Assembly (NCBI GenBank): GCA_036788195.1
Contig: DAIQNX010000043.1
Location: forward strand, 1-23,996
Source: CALFXN01 sp937957815
Lineage (GTDB): Bacteria; Synergistota; Synergistia; Synergistales; Aminobacteriaceae
Direction: 5' to 3'
DNA length: 23,996 nucleotides
Below, piece after piece: positions 1 to 6,704 of the stretch (positions are counted from its first letter, which is position 1; each line of letters starts with the position of its first letter). The position numbers and the translations under genes are program-made. The notes below the pieces were generated by a model. That model searched no databases. It had not been told where the DNA came from and was given only the letters and a program-made list of their open reading frames with translations.

Positions 1-61
1 CGCAACTCTTCGGGCTCTTTGCTGTCCCAGTTGCAACTACTTTATTCTAGGAGGATGTACG

Positions 62-1009
62 ATGAAGAAACTTGCTCTCGCGCTGGCTCTCGTTCTGGGT
101 GTTCTCGGTTGCACGGCGTTCGCGGCGGACTTTCCGACGAAGAATATCAAACTCCTGGTTCCGTTCGCCGCGGGCGGCGGAACGGATGCGGTGGCGCGCG
201 CCCTTGCGAGTGCGGCGGAAAAGCATCTCGGCCAGCCGGTTGTCGTGGTGAACAAAGCCGGCGGTTCGGGAGCGGTCGGAATGACCGAAGGCGCGACGTC
301 GAAGGCGGACGGCTACACCGTGACGATGGTCACGCGCGAGATCGCGTGGCTTCCGCAGATGGGGCTCGCCCAGATCACGCCGGGGAACTTCGATCTCATC
401 GCGCTCGTGAACGAAGATCCGGCGATCGTGCTCGTCCAGCCCGGATCGAAGTTCGCATCCGTCAAGGATGTCATAGAGGCGGCGAAGGCGGGTCCGGGAA
501 CCGTTAAATTCGGAAGCACGGCGAAGCCGAATTTCTACCTTCTCGCCCTCGAGCTGAACCAGAAGGTCAAGTTCAACCAGATCCCGTATAATGGCGCCGC
601 GGAAGCGATTCCTGCGCTGATGGGCGGCCACGTGGAGTTCTCGATGGTCAACCCCGGCGAAGCGATTTCCCAGATCACGTCCGGACAGCTCAAGCCCCTT
701 GGCGTCTGCTCCGACAAACGCATGGCCGGTCTTCCGGACGTTCCGACGATGACCGAACTCGGATACCCGATCGTGACGGGGACATGGCGCGGACTCGCCG
801 TTCCGAAGGGGACTCCCGACGCTGTCAGGACGATCCTCGGCGCAGCGTTCGAGAAAGCCGTCGCGGAACCCGACTTCGTATCGTTCATGAAAGGGCGGAC
901 CCTTGGAATTCGTTTCATGAACGCGAAAGACTTCAGGACCTTTGTCGATAACGACGTCACGTCGCTGACTCAGATCGTCGAGGAAGTGAAGAAACTGCAA
1001 CAGAAATAA
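62..1009 (+). CDS. tctC: TTT transporter periplasmic solute-binding protein (TctC family)
   Basis: This 315-residue protein is the extracytoplasmic receptor of a tripartite tricarboxylate transporter (TTT). It captures a carboxylate in the periplasm and delivers it to TctAB. The start is fixed by an AGGAGG site at about 50-55. An N-terminal signal peptide has a Lys-Lys head, a Leu/Ala/Val core and a probable cleavage after Ala-Phe-Ala near residue 21; a Cys inside the segment leaves a lipoprotein form possible. Early in the mature protein comes the TctC-typical stretch LLVPFAAGGGTDAVAR, and later GTWRGLAVPKGTP, both characteristic of the Bug/TctC fold. The length is normal for the family. tctB and tctA follow on the same strand. 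The substrate (citrate, tricarballylate or another carboxylate) cannot be read from sequence. Upstream only 61 bases are visible, so the promoter is not assignable. Confidence 0.96.
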   Translation: MKKLALALALVLGVLGCTAFAADFPTKNIKLLVPFAAGGGTDAVARALASAAEKHLGQPVVVVNKAGGSGAVGMTEGATSKADGYTVTMVTREIAWLPQMGLAQITPGNFDLIALVNEDPAIVLVQPGSKFASVKDVIEAAKAGPGTVKFGSTAKPNFYLLALELNQKVKFNQIPYNGAAEAIPALMGGHVEFSMVNPGEAISQITSGQLKPLGVCSDKRMAGLPDVPTMTELGYPIVTGTWRGLAVPKGTPDAVRTILGAAFEKAVAEPDFVSFMKGRTLGIRFMNAKDFRTFVDNDVTSLTQIVEEVKKLQQK

Positions 1010-1047
1010 CCGAACTTAAGGGAAACTCCGCCGTTCGGCAAGAGATC

Positions 1048-1077
1048 GGGGGCGGCCGTAGGTGCCGCCTCTTTTTT
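1048..1077 (+). terminator. Hairpin plus U-tract between tctC and tctB
   Basis: GGCGGC (1051-1056) pairs with GCCGCC (1064-1069). The stem can be extended by G-U and G-C pairs to about 9 bp, and a run of six T follows at 1072-1077. It lies after the tctC stop and just before the tctB ribosome site. A partial terminator here would leave the binding protein in excess over the membrane subunits, a common arrangement for binding-protein operons. Partial read-through is inferred, because tctB and tctA have no other visible promoter. Confidence 0.75.
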
Positions 1078-1094
1078 CCGTGAGGAGATATGCC

Positions 1095-1562
1095 GTGAAA
1101 ACAGCCAATTATCTTATCTCAGTTGTTTTTCTTCTTCTGAGCGCTTTCGTTCTGTATCAGATCGCAGGCTTTCAGCAGACGCTGATCTCCGACGATTACG
1201 TCGGCGCGGCGTTCTTCCCCGAAATCCTCGTGTGGGGGACGGTTGCTCTCGCCCTGCTGCTTGCATGGCTGAATTACGGGAACAAGTTTCCCGAAGACGG
1301 ACGAACACTTTCGGATCTTTTTCCGAGGGAAGTCCGGATGCCGTTGATCGGTCTCGTCGTTCTCTGCGCGTACGTGCTTCTTCTGGAACCTCTCGGCTTC
1401 ATTCTGGCCACGATCGCTCTCAATATCGTTCTGCTTTTCCTGTTCGGCGTACGCGGCCTGCCGACGCTGAGCGTGTTCCCTGTGACAATCTCGCTCCTCG
1501 TCTATATCGTTTTCTGCAAAATTCTCGTCGTTCCCCTCCCCGAGGGGCTATTCTACTTTTAG
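1095..1562 (+). CDS. tctB: TTT transporter small membrane subunit (TctB family)
   Basis: This 155-residue inner-membrane protein is the small subunit of the TTT transporter and works with TctA. I choose the GTG at 1095 because a GAGGAG site (about 1082-1087) lies 7 nt upstream; the frame stays open further 5' but that part overlaps the terminator hairpin. Hydrophobic segments are at about residues 6-26, 38-56, 80-120 (probably two passes) and 128-145, giving the four to five helices expected for TctB. The sequence is otherwise poorly conserved, as is usual for this subunit. The identification therefore rests on size, helices and position between tctC and tctA. Confidence 0.9.
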   Translation: MKTANYLISVVFLLLSAFVLYQIAGFQQTLISDDYVGAAFFPEILVWGTVALALLLAWLNYGNKFPEDGRTLSDLFPREVRMPLIGLVVLCAYVLLLEPLGFILATIALNIVLLFLFGVRGLPTLSVFPVTISLLVYIVFCKILVVPLPEGLFYF

Positions 1563-1576
1563 GGAGGGAGTCGTCG

Positions 1577-3046
1577 ATGCTATCCCTGCTCTGGAGCGGT
1601 CTCCAGACGACGTTTTCGTTCGCGATCTTCCCGTTTCTCGTAATCGGGGTCACCGGAGGCATCGTCATCGGTGCGTTGCCCGGACTGACGGCTACCATGG
1701 GGGTGGCCGTCCTCCTGCCGTTCACGTTCGGCATGGAGGCGACGAAGGCGCTCGTGATGCTGTGCGGGATCTACATAGGTGCCATCTACGGCGGGTCCAT
1801 CTCGGCGATCCTGCTGAAGACACCCGGGACGCCCGCCGCCGCCGCGACGGTGCTCGACGGATACGAACTCGCGCGAAAGGGCGAAGCCGCGAAGGCGCTT
1901 TCCGTTTCGGCGATCGCTTCGTTTATCGGCGGCATGGTGAGCACGATAATGCTCATCACGATTTCTCCGATCCTCGCGGGATTCGCGCTCCGCTTCGGCG
2001 CTCCGGAATACTTCGCGCTCGCCGTTTTCGGCCTGAGCATCATCGCGAGTATCTCCGGAAAAAGTCCCGTCAAAGGACTTCTTTCGGGAATGTTCGGCCT
2101 GCTGATCTCGACGGTCGGCCTCGACCCCGTGACGAGCTTTCCGCGTTTCACGTTCGGACAGATCAACCTGTACAACGGTTTCGCCATCATTCCCGTCCTG
2201 ATAGGGCTCTTCGCGCTCGCCGAGGCGTTCGTCCAGATGGAGAAGATCTTCGAAGGGTCGCAGACGATCGACACGAATTTCAAACGTGGGATGGTTTCTC
2301 TGAAAGAAACGCTCGCACTCTTGCCGACGATGATCAAGTCGGCGCTCATCGGAACGTTCATCGGCGCCATTCCGGGCGCCGGAGCCGACATCGCCGCCTT
2401 CGTGAGCTACAACGAGGCCCGGCGTTCCTCGAAGCGGGGAAAGGAATTCGGCACGGGGTGTCTCGAGGGCGTTGCGGCCCCAGAAGCCGGAAACAACGGC
2501 GTAACGGGCGGAGCGATGGTTCCGTTGCTGACGCTCGGTGTTCCCGGCGACGCCGTGACGGCGATCCTGCTCGGCGCCCTGATCATCCAGGGGTTGCAGC
2601 CGGGACCGCTGCTCTTCACGAAAAACGCGGACATCGTATATGGGCTTTTTTCTTCGCTTCTTGTCGGGAATATTCTCATGCTCGCACTGGGACTTCTCTG
2701 TGTCAGGCTCTTCTGCCGGGTCGTCGAACTGTCCAAACGGATCATCATTCCGACGATCATAACGCTTTCGATCGTGGGGGCGTATTCGATGAACAACAGC
2801 ATCTTCGACGTATGGGTCTGTATCGGGTTCGGCGTCATCGGATACCTTATGCAGAAGGTCGATATGCCGTCCTCTCCGATCATCCTTGCGGTCATTCTCG
2901 GTCCGATGGCGGAGAGCAACCTGCGGCGCGCGGTTCTCATGTACCAGGGGAGCTATTCGTTCCTGTGGACGCGACCGATAGGCGTCGTCTTTCTCGTGCT
3001 GGCCGCGCTGTCGCTCTATTCGTCATATCGCAGGGCCCACAGCTGA
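1577..3046 (+). CDS. tctA: TTT transporter large membrane permease (TctA family)
   Basis: This 489-residue polytopic permease is the translocating subunit of the TTT system and moves the solute delivered by TctC, driven by an ion gradient. The ATG at 1577 follows a GGGAGGGAG site at 1562-1570; the frame is open upstream within tctB but has no better start. The family hallmarks are clear: GALPGLTATMGVAVLLPFTF near the N-terminus (the first Gly-rich TctA repeat) and, in the second half, GAIPGAGADIAAFVSYNEAR followed by FGTGCLEGVAAPEAGNN. About 11-12 hydrophobic segments are visible. Length is normal (about 500 residues). It lies 14 nt after tctB and ends the operon at a strong terminator. Confidence 0.96.
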   Translation: MLSLLWSGLQTTFSFAIFPFLVIGVTGGIVIGALPGLTATMGVAVLLPFTFGMEATKALVMLCGIYIGAIYGGSISAILLKTPGTPAAAATVLDGYELARKGEAAKALSVSAIASFIGGMVSTIMLITISPILAGFALRFGAPEYFALAVFGLSIIASISGKSPVKGLLSGMFGLLISTVGLDPVTSFPRFTFGQINLYNGFAIIPVLIGLFALAEAFVQMEKIFEGSQTIDTNFKRGMVSLKETLALLPTMIKSALIGTFIGAIPGAGADIAAFVSYNEARRSSKRGKEFGTGCLEGVAAPEAGNNGVTGGAMVPLLTLGVPGDAVTAILLGALIIQGLQPGPLLFTKNADIVYGLFSSLLVGNILMLALGLLCVRLFCRVVELSKRIIIPTIITLSIVGAYSMNNSIFDVWVCIGFGVIGYLMQKVDMPSSPIILAVILGPMAESNLRRAVLMYQGSYSFLWTRPIGVVFLVLAALSLYSSYRRAHS

Positions 3047-3074
3047 ACGAGTGTCGTGACGCCATACGATAAAA

Positions 3075-3117
3075 GCGCGGGCCGCTTCCGGTTTCCTCCG
3101 GAAGCGGCCCGTGCTTT
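3075..3117. terminator. Bidirectional terminator between tctA and the FKBP gene
   Basis: A 13-bp perfect stem, GGGCCGCTTCCGG (3079-3091) with its complement at 3098-3110, has a 6-nt loop. It extends to about 17 bp with one G-U pair. A run of four A (3071-3074) lies on the left and TTT (3115-3117) on the right, so it can serve both the plus-strand tct operon and the minus-strand FKBP gene that converge here. Confidence 0.88.
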
Positions 3118-3131
3118 CTGGATTCACGTCG

Positions 3132-3560
3132 CTATTTCACGATTTCGACGAGTGTCACGTCGAAAATCAGCGATTTGCCGGCGAGAAAGTGATTCGCGTC
3201 GAGCAGGATTTGGTCTCCTTCGATTTCCCTGATGGAGACGCGCATCGGAACTCCGTCGCGGGATGACATCTGCAGAACTTCTCCGACGACGGGCGTGTAT
3301 CCCTTCGGAAGCAGAGAACGAGGGAGCCGGAAGAGCATGTCTTCGTCCCGGACCCCGTACGCCTCTTCGGGCGGAAGCCGCAGCGTTTTCACTTCGCCGA
3401 CCTCCATTCCGACGACTCCCGAATCGAAGCCTGGAATCATCTGCCCGGTACCGACAACGAACTCCAGAGGTTCTCTCCCCGCCGAAGAATCGAAGACTGA
3501 ACCGTCCGTCAATTTCCCGGTATAATGGACACGAATGCAGTGTCCCCTTTTCACACGCAT
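3132..3560 (-). CDS. FKBP-type peptidyl-prolyl isomerase, SlyD-like
   Basis: This 142-residue cytoplasmic foldase catalyses cis-trans isomerisation of Xaa-Pro bonds and acts as a chaperone. The FKBP core is visible: VHYTGKLTDGSVFDSS (about residues 11-26) and PLEFVVGTGQMIPGFDSGV (about 31-49). It is interrupted by the insert-in-flap chaperone domain (about 74-120) and closed by LDANHFLAGKSLIFDV, the SlyD signature. The His/Cys-rich metal-binding tail of E. coli SlyD is absent; the protein ends shortly after the FKBP fold, as in many bacterial SlyD-like proteins. The start ATG at 3560 has a GAGAGGGG site upstream. The gene stands alone, with its own promoter at 3628-3656. Confidence 0.93.
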   Translation of the reverse strand: MRVKRGHCIRVHYTGKLTDGSVFDSSAGREPLEFVVGTGQMIPGFDSGVVGMEVGEVKTLRLPPEEAYGVRDEDMLFRLPRSLLPKGYTPVVGEVLQMSSRDGVPMRVSIREIEGDQILLDANHFLAGKSLIFDVTLVEIVK

Positions 3561-3627
3561 GAGACATACCCCTCTCGGAAGAATCCGCCGCTTTCAATGC
3601 TGCGGAAAAACAATGGATTATGAAAGT

Positions 3628-3656
3628 ATTGTACGGGGAAAGACCTGCGATCGCAA
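3628..3656 (-). promoter_or_regulatory. Predicted sigma70-type promoter of the FKBP gene
   Basis: On the minus strand TTGCGA (3656-3651), a 17-nt spacer and TACAAT (3633-3628) precede the FKBP start by about 65 nt. The spacing is ideal and the -10 box matches others in this window. Confidence 0.6.
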
Positions 3657-3721
3657 ATTGCGAAGAGAGATAAAAAGTGTACGAAGGGACATCTTTCCAT
3701 GATATCGTTACCGTTGTTCCG

Positions 3722-3730
3722 TGATACAAT
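3722..3730 (+). promoter_or_regulatory. Predicted extended -10 promoter of the first TRAP operon
   Basis: TGA-TACAAT (3722-3730) has the TGn extension, which can compensate for the absence of a recognisable -35 box. It lies about 126 nt upstream of dctP and is the only good -10 in the 295-base spacer that reads towards it. The spacer otherwise holds the FKBP promoter on the other strand and a possible 36-codon reading frame. Confidence 0.45.
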
Positions 3731-3855
3731 GCCTCAACGATAGAATTCATGAAAAGAGGTGATGCCCCTCAGGCGAAAGCGTCGATTACCCGGCATGTCA
3801 GTTGTTTGCGGACAGAATCGAATCTTTCTCGGTATCCCAAGGAGGGAGCACAACC

Positions 3856-4830
3856 ATGAAGAAAAAAGTCGTTTTGATGCTGGCAATTTCCGTTTTTCTC
3901 GCAACAGTCGCATTCGCCGCCGATTCCGTGACGGTGAAGATCGGCAACGTCCTGAATCCGGATCATCCGTGGAACGTCGCACTGAACGGCTTCGCGCAGG
4001 ATGTCGAAAAGGCGACCGGAGGCCGTGTGCTCGTCAAGATCTTCCCGAGTTCACAGCTCGGCAACGAGAAGGATCTTATCGAGGGGCTCCGCATGGGGAC
4101 CGTCGATGGCGGCCTTATCGGAGGATCGTCTTTCCAGAGCCTCGACCCGAAATTCGGCATCGAGGAGTTGCCTTACGCTTTTGCGAACCACGAACAGGCG
4201 TACAAGGCGTTCGACGGGAAACTCGGCGAAGCGCTGTTCGATATTCTCGGGAAAAAGGGAGTTGTCGGACTCTCGTGGTGGGAGAACGGCTTCCGTCACA
4301 TTTCCAACAGCAAAAAGCCGATCCTCGCTCCGGAGGACCTCAAGGGGCTCAAGATCCGCGTCACGCCGAACAAGATGCGCCTCGACACATTCAACGCGCT
4401 CGGCGCCTCCCCGATGCCGATCCCGTTCGGCGAACTCTACTCCGCACTCCAGCAGGGGGTCGTCGACGCGCAGGAAAATCCGCTCGCCATCTTCTTCTCG
4501 AACGGGTTCTCGGAAGTTCAGAAAAATCTGTCGCTGACGAGCCACATCTGGACATCCGCGATCCTGTGCGTGAACAAGGATATCTGGAAGAAGATTTCGG
4601 ACGCGGACAGGAAGGTCGTTCTCGAAAGCGCAGCGAAGTGGCGGGACGAGGAGCGGAAGATGATCCGAGCCTCGGACGACGAACTTGTCGCGAAGATCAG
4701 GGAAAAGGGAGTGGATGTCCGGACCGTCGATACGACCGCCTTCCGTGCGGCTGTCAAGAGCGTCTGGAAAGCCTATGAATCAGTCTTCGGCAAGGATTTG
4801 CTCGACCTCGTCGAGGAGGCCGGAAAGTAA
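3856..4830 (+). CDS. dctP: TRAP transporter solute-binding protein (DctP family), first system
   Basis: This 324-residue periplasmic receptor of a tripartite ATP-independent periplasmic (TRAP) transporter binds an organic acid and hands it to DctQM. Start ATG 3856 is set by AAGGAGGGA at 3839-3847; the frame is open 18 codons further upstream but with no signal-peptide sense. A signal peptide (MKKK head, hydrophobic core, cleavage near AFA-AD at about residue 22) leads into the DctP fold. Signatures include FPSSQLGNEKDLIEGL, LKGLKIRV with the carboxylate-binding Arg (R168), and FGELYSALQQGVVDAQENP. The conserved Arg argues for a carboxylate ligand, but the exact substrate is not deducible. dctQ and dctM follow directly. 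The protein is clearly paralogous to the second DctP at 13361. Confidence 0.96.
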   Translation: MKKKVVLMLAISVFLATVAFAADSVTVKIGNVLNPDHPWNVALNGFAQDVEKATGGRVLVKIFPSSQLGNEKDLIEGLRMGTVDGGLIGGSSFQSLDPKFGIEELPYAFANHEQAYKAFDGKLGEALFDILGKKGVVGLSWWENGFRHISNSKKPILAPEDLKGLKIRVTPNKMRLDTFNALGASPMPIPFGELYSALQQGVVDAQENPLAIFFSNGFSEVQKNLSLTSHIWTSAILCVNKDIWKKISDADRKVVLESAAKWRDEERKMIRASDDELVAKIREKGVDVRTVDTTAFRAAVKSVWKAYESVFGKDLLDLVEEAGK

Positions 4831-4833
4831 TCG

Positions 4834-5301
4834 ATGAGGGCTTTTCTTTCGCGGGGGCTTCGATGGTTTGTCGTTCTATCGATCATCGTCATGTTCGTCG
4901 AAGTCGTCGTCGAGGTCTCCTGTCGCTTCGTGCTGAAAGCGCCGATCCCGTGGGGGGCTGAACTCTCGCAGACCGTTCTTGTCTGGCTCACGTTCGTCGG
5001 GGCTGCCGCCGCGTTTCTGAAGGGCGACCATATCGCAATCAATATGTTCGGAGACGCCTTGAGATCGAAGGTGGCGAAGACGGCGCTCCGGGCGATCAAC
5101 ACGACGATCACGCTGGCGTTCGTTGCGGTCGCATGCCGGTCGGGATGGCAGGTTGTCGAACGGACGTGGGAGGACACGACCCAGTCGCTCGGGATTTCCG
5201 CGGGGATCATGTATCTTGCGTTGCCGTTCGGGATGGCGCTGATCCTTCTGCTTGCCGTCATGGCGCTTTCCGGTAGGAACGGCGGAGGCCAGGGGTCATG
5301 A
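4834..5301 (+). CDS. dctQ: TRAP transporter small permease subunit (DctQ family), first system
   Basis: This 155-residue inner-membrane protein has four predicted helices (about residues 8-28, 45-63, 84-104, 126-148). It is the small subunit that couples DctP to the DctM transport domain. The motif EVSCRFVLKAPIPWGAELSQ in the first periplasm-facing loop, followed by VWLTFVGAAAAFLKGDHIAI, is characteristic of DctQ. It starts 3 nt after the dctP stop with a purine-rich ribosome site inside the end of dctP. Its stop overlaps the dctM start as ATGA, so the two subunits are translationally coupled. Confidence 0.94.
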   Translation: MRAFLSRGLRWFVVLSIIVMFVEVVVEVSCRFVLKAPIPWGAELSQTVLVWLTFVGAAAAFLKGDHIAINMFGDALRSKVAKTALRAINTTITLAFVAVACRSGWQVVERTWEDTTQSLGISAGIMYLALPFGMALILLLAVMALSGRNGGGQGS

Positions 5302-6572
5302 TCCTGCTCGTAGGAGCCATGCTCGCGATGATGGTTTCCGGTGTCCCGATCGCCTTCGCGATAGGGGCGTCGGCCACGTTGTACCTGATCATCGGGGACG
5401 CGGTCCCGCTCATGGTCGTCGCCCAGAGGATGGTCGTGGGCGTCGATTCCTTCACGCTGCTCGCGATTCCGCTCTTTCTTCTCGGCGGGGCGCTCATGGC
5501 GGCCGGAGAAATCACGCCGAAGATCATGCGTTTCGCGTACGTCCTCGTCGGGTGGATCCCGGGAGGACTCGCCATGGTGCTCGTCGTCTCGTGCATGCTG
5601 TTCGGAGCGATTTCCGGGTCAGGAGTGGCGGATGTCGTCGCGATCGGATCGATCGTCGTCCCCATGATGAACCGACAGGGATACCGAAGACCTTTCACGG
5701 CGGCGCTTCTCGGCTGTGCCGGGTCGCTCGGGACGATCATTCCGCCGAGCATGGTCATGGTTATCCTGGGAGTCACCATGGGAGCTTCGATCGGAAAGCT
5801 CTTCATCGGGGGCATCGTTCCTGGGATCCTTCTGGGAATTTTCCTGATGGCGCTTTCGTATTATTTCGCGCGGAAGGAAAACTATCCGCGGGGCGAGCGT
5901 CCGACGTGGAAGGAAGTGAAGTCGGCGTTTCGCGAAGCCCTGCTGCCTCTCGGAGCGCCCTTCCTGATCGTTGCCGGCTTCCGGAGCGGCATTTTCACGG
6001 CGACCGAAACCGGCGCGGTCGTGGCTCTCTACGCGTTGATCCTCTCGGCGTTCGTATACCGGAAGCTGACCCTGAGCGCGTTTCTCGACGTCTGCTATTC
6101 CGTAGGCATCACGAGTGCATCGGTGCTCCTCATCATCTCCTCGGCGTCGCTGTTCGGATGGATCCTCGCTGCCGACCAGATTCCGCAGAAGGTGGCGACG
6201 TTCATCCTCTCCGTCTCGAAGAGCTACTGGGGAATCCTGATCATGTTCAACATTCTCCTGCTGATTCTCGGGACGTTCATGGAGACCATTGCGGTCGTCA
6301 TCATCATCGTGCCGATCTTCATGCCGATCATGCAGCAGATCGGCGTCGACCCGATCCATCTCGGCGTGATGATCGCCGTCAACCTGGCCATAGGCGCGAA
6401 TTCCCCGCCGCTTGGCGTGGACCTGATCACGGCCTGTAAAGTGACGGACACGAGCTACGAGAGTTCATTCCCGTTCGTGTTTCCGTTTATCGGATCGATG
6501 GCTGCGGCGCTCATGCTCATCATCGCATTTCCGGGGCTCGTGACATACCTGCCGAATCTCCTTGTGCGGTGA
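5298..6572 (+). CDS. dctM: TRAP transporter large permease subunit (DctM family), first system
   Basis: This 424-residue permease is the ion-driven translocation subunit of the TRAP transporter. About 12 hydrophobic segments span the protein. Family signatures are GVPIAFAIGASATLYLI at the N-terminus, FLLGGALMAAGEITPKIM, GAISGSGVADVVAIGSI, LGTIIPPSMVMVILGV, and near the end MIAVNLAIGANSPPLGVDL. Length is normal for DctM. The start codon overlaps the dctQ stop (ATGA). A rho-independent terminator follows 31 nt after the stop, closing the operon dctPQM. Confidence 0.96.
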   Translation: MILLVGAMLAMMVSGVPIAFAIGASATLYLIIGDAVPLMVVAQRMVVGVDSFTLLAIPLFLLGGALMAAGEITPKIMRFAYVLVGWIPGGLAMVLVVSCMLFGAISGSGVADVVAIGSIVVPMMNRQGYRRPFTAALLGCAGSLGTIIPPSMVMVILGVTMGASIGKLFIGGIVPGILLGIFLMALSYYFARKENYPRGERPTWKEVKSAFREALLPLGAPFLIVAGFRSGIFTATETGAVVALYALILSAFVYRKLTLSAFLDVCYSVGITSASVLLIISSASLFGWILAADQIPQKVATFILSVSKSYWGILIMFNILLLILGTFMETIAVVIIIVPIFMPIMQQIGVDPIHLGVMIAVNLAIGANSPPLGVDLITACKVTDTSYESSFPFVFPFIGSMAAALMLIIAFPGLVTYLPNLLVR

Positions 6573-6602
6573 CGGACAGAATATCCGATTGCGGCGTGAG
6601 AG

Positions 6603-6637
6603 GGCGGCTTCCCTTCAGGGAGCCGCCTTTCTTTTCT
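6603..6637 (+). terminator. Terminator of the first TRAP operon
   Basis: GGCGGCT pairs with AGCCGCC and, after one bulged T, CCC pairs with GGG around the TTCA loop. A T-rich run (6628-6637) follows. It sits 31 nt after the dctM stop. Confidence 0.85.
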
Positions 6638-6644
6638 CGTATAG

Positions 6645-6650
6645 TACAAT
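6645..6650 (+). promoter_or_regulatory. Possible -10 element for tex
   Basis: TACAAT lies 55 nt before the tex start and immediately after the dctM terminator. No convincing -35 box is seen, so this rests on position and on the recurrence of TACAAT in this window. Confidence 0.35.
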
Positions 6651-6704
6651 AGGGCGGTTCTCGAAGACTGTCCGTTGGGTGACGGAACAGGGGGGCATCG
6701 GAAT

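Noticed and set aside
19..49. A -35/-10 pair immediately before tctC
   Set aside because: The TTGCTG box has no good -10 partner at a normal distance, and initiation there would leave almost no leader before the ribosome site. The true promoter is probably outside the window.
1762..3072. Long Arg-rich plus-strand frame inside tctA
   Set aside because: It is an out-of-frame shadow of tctA with biased, low-complexity Arg/Gly composition and no start signal.
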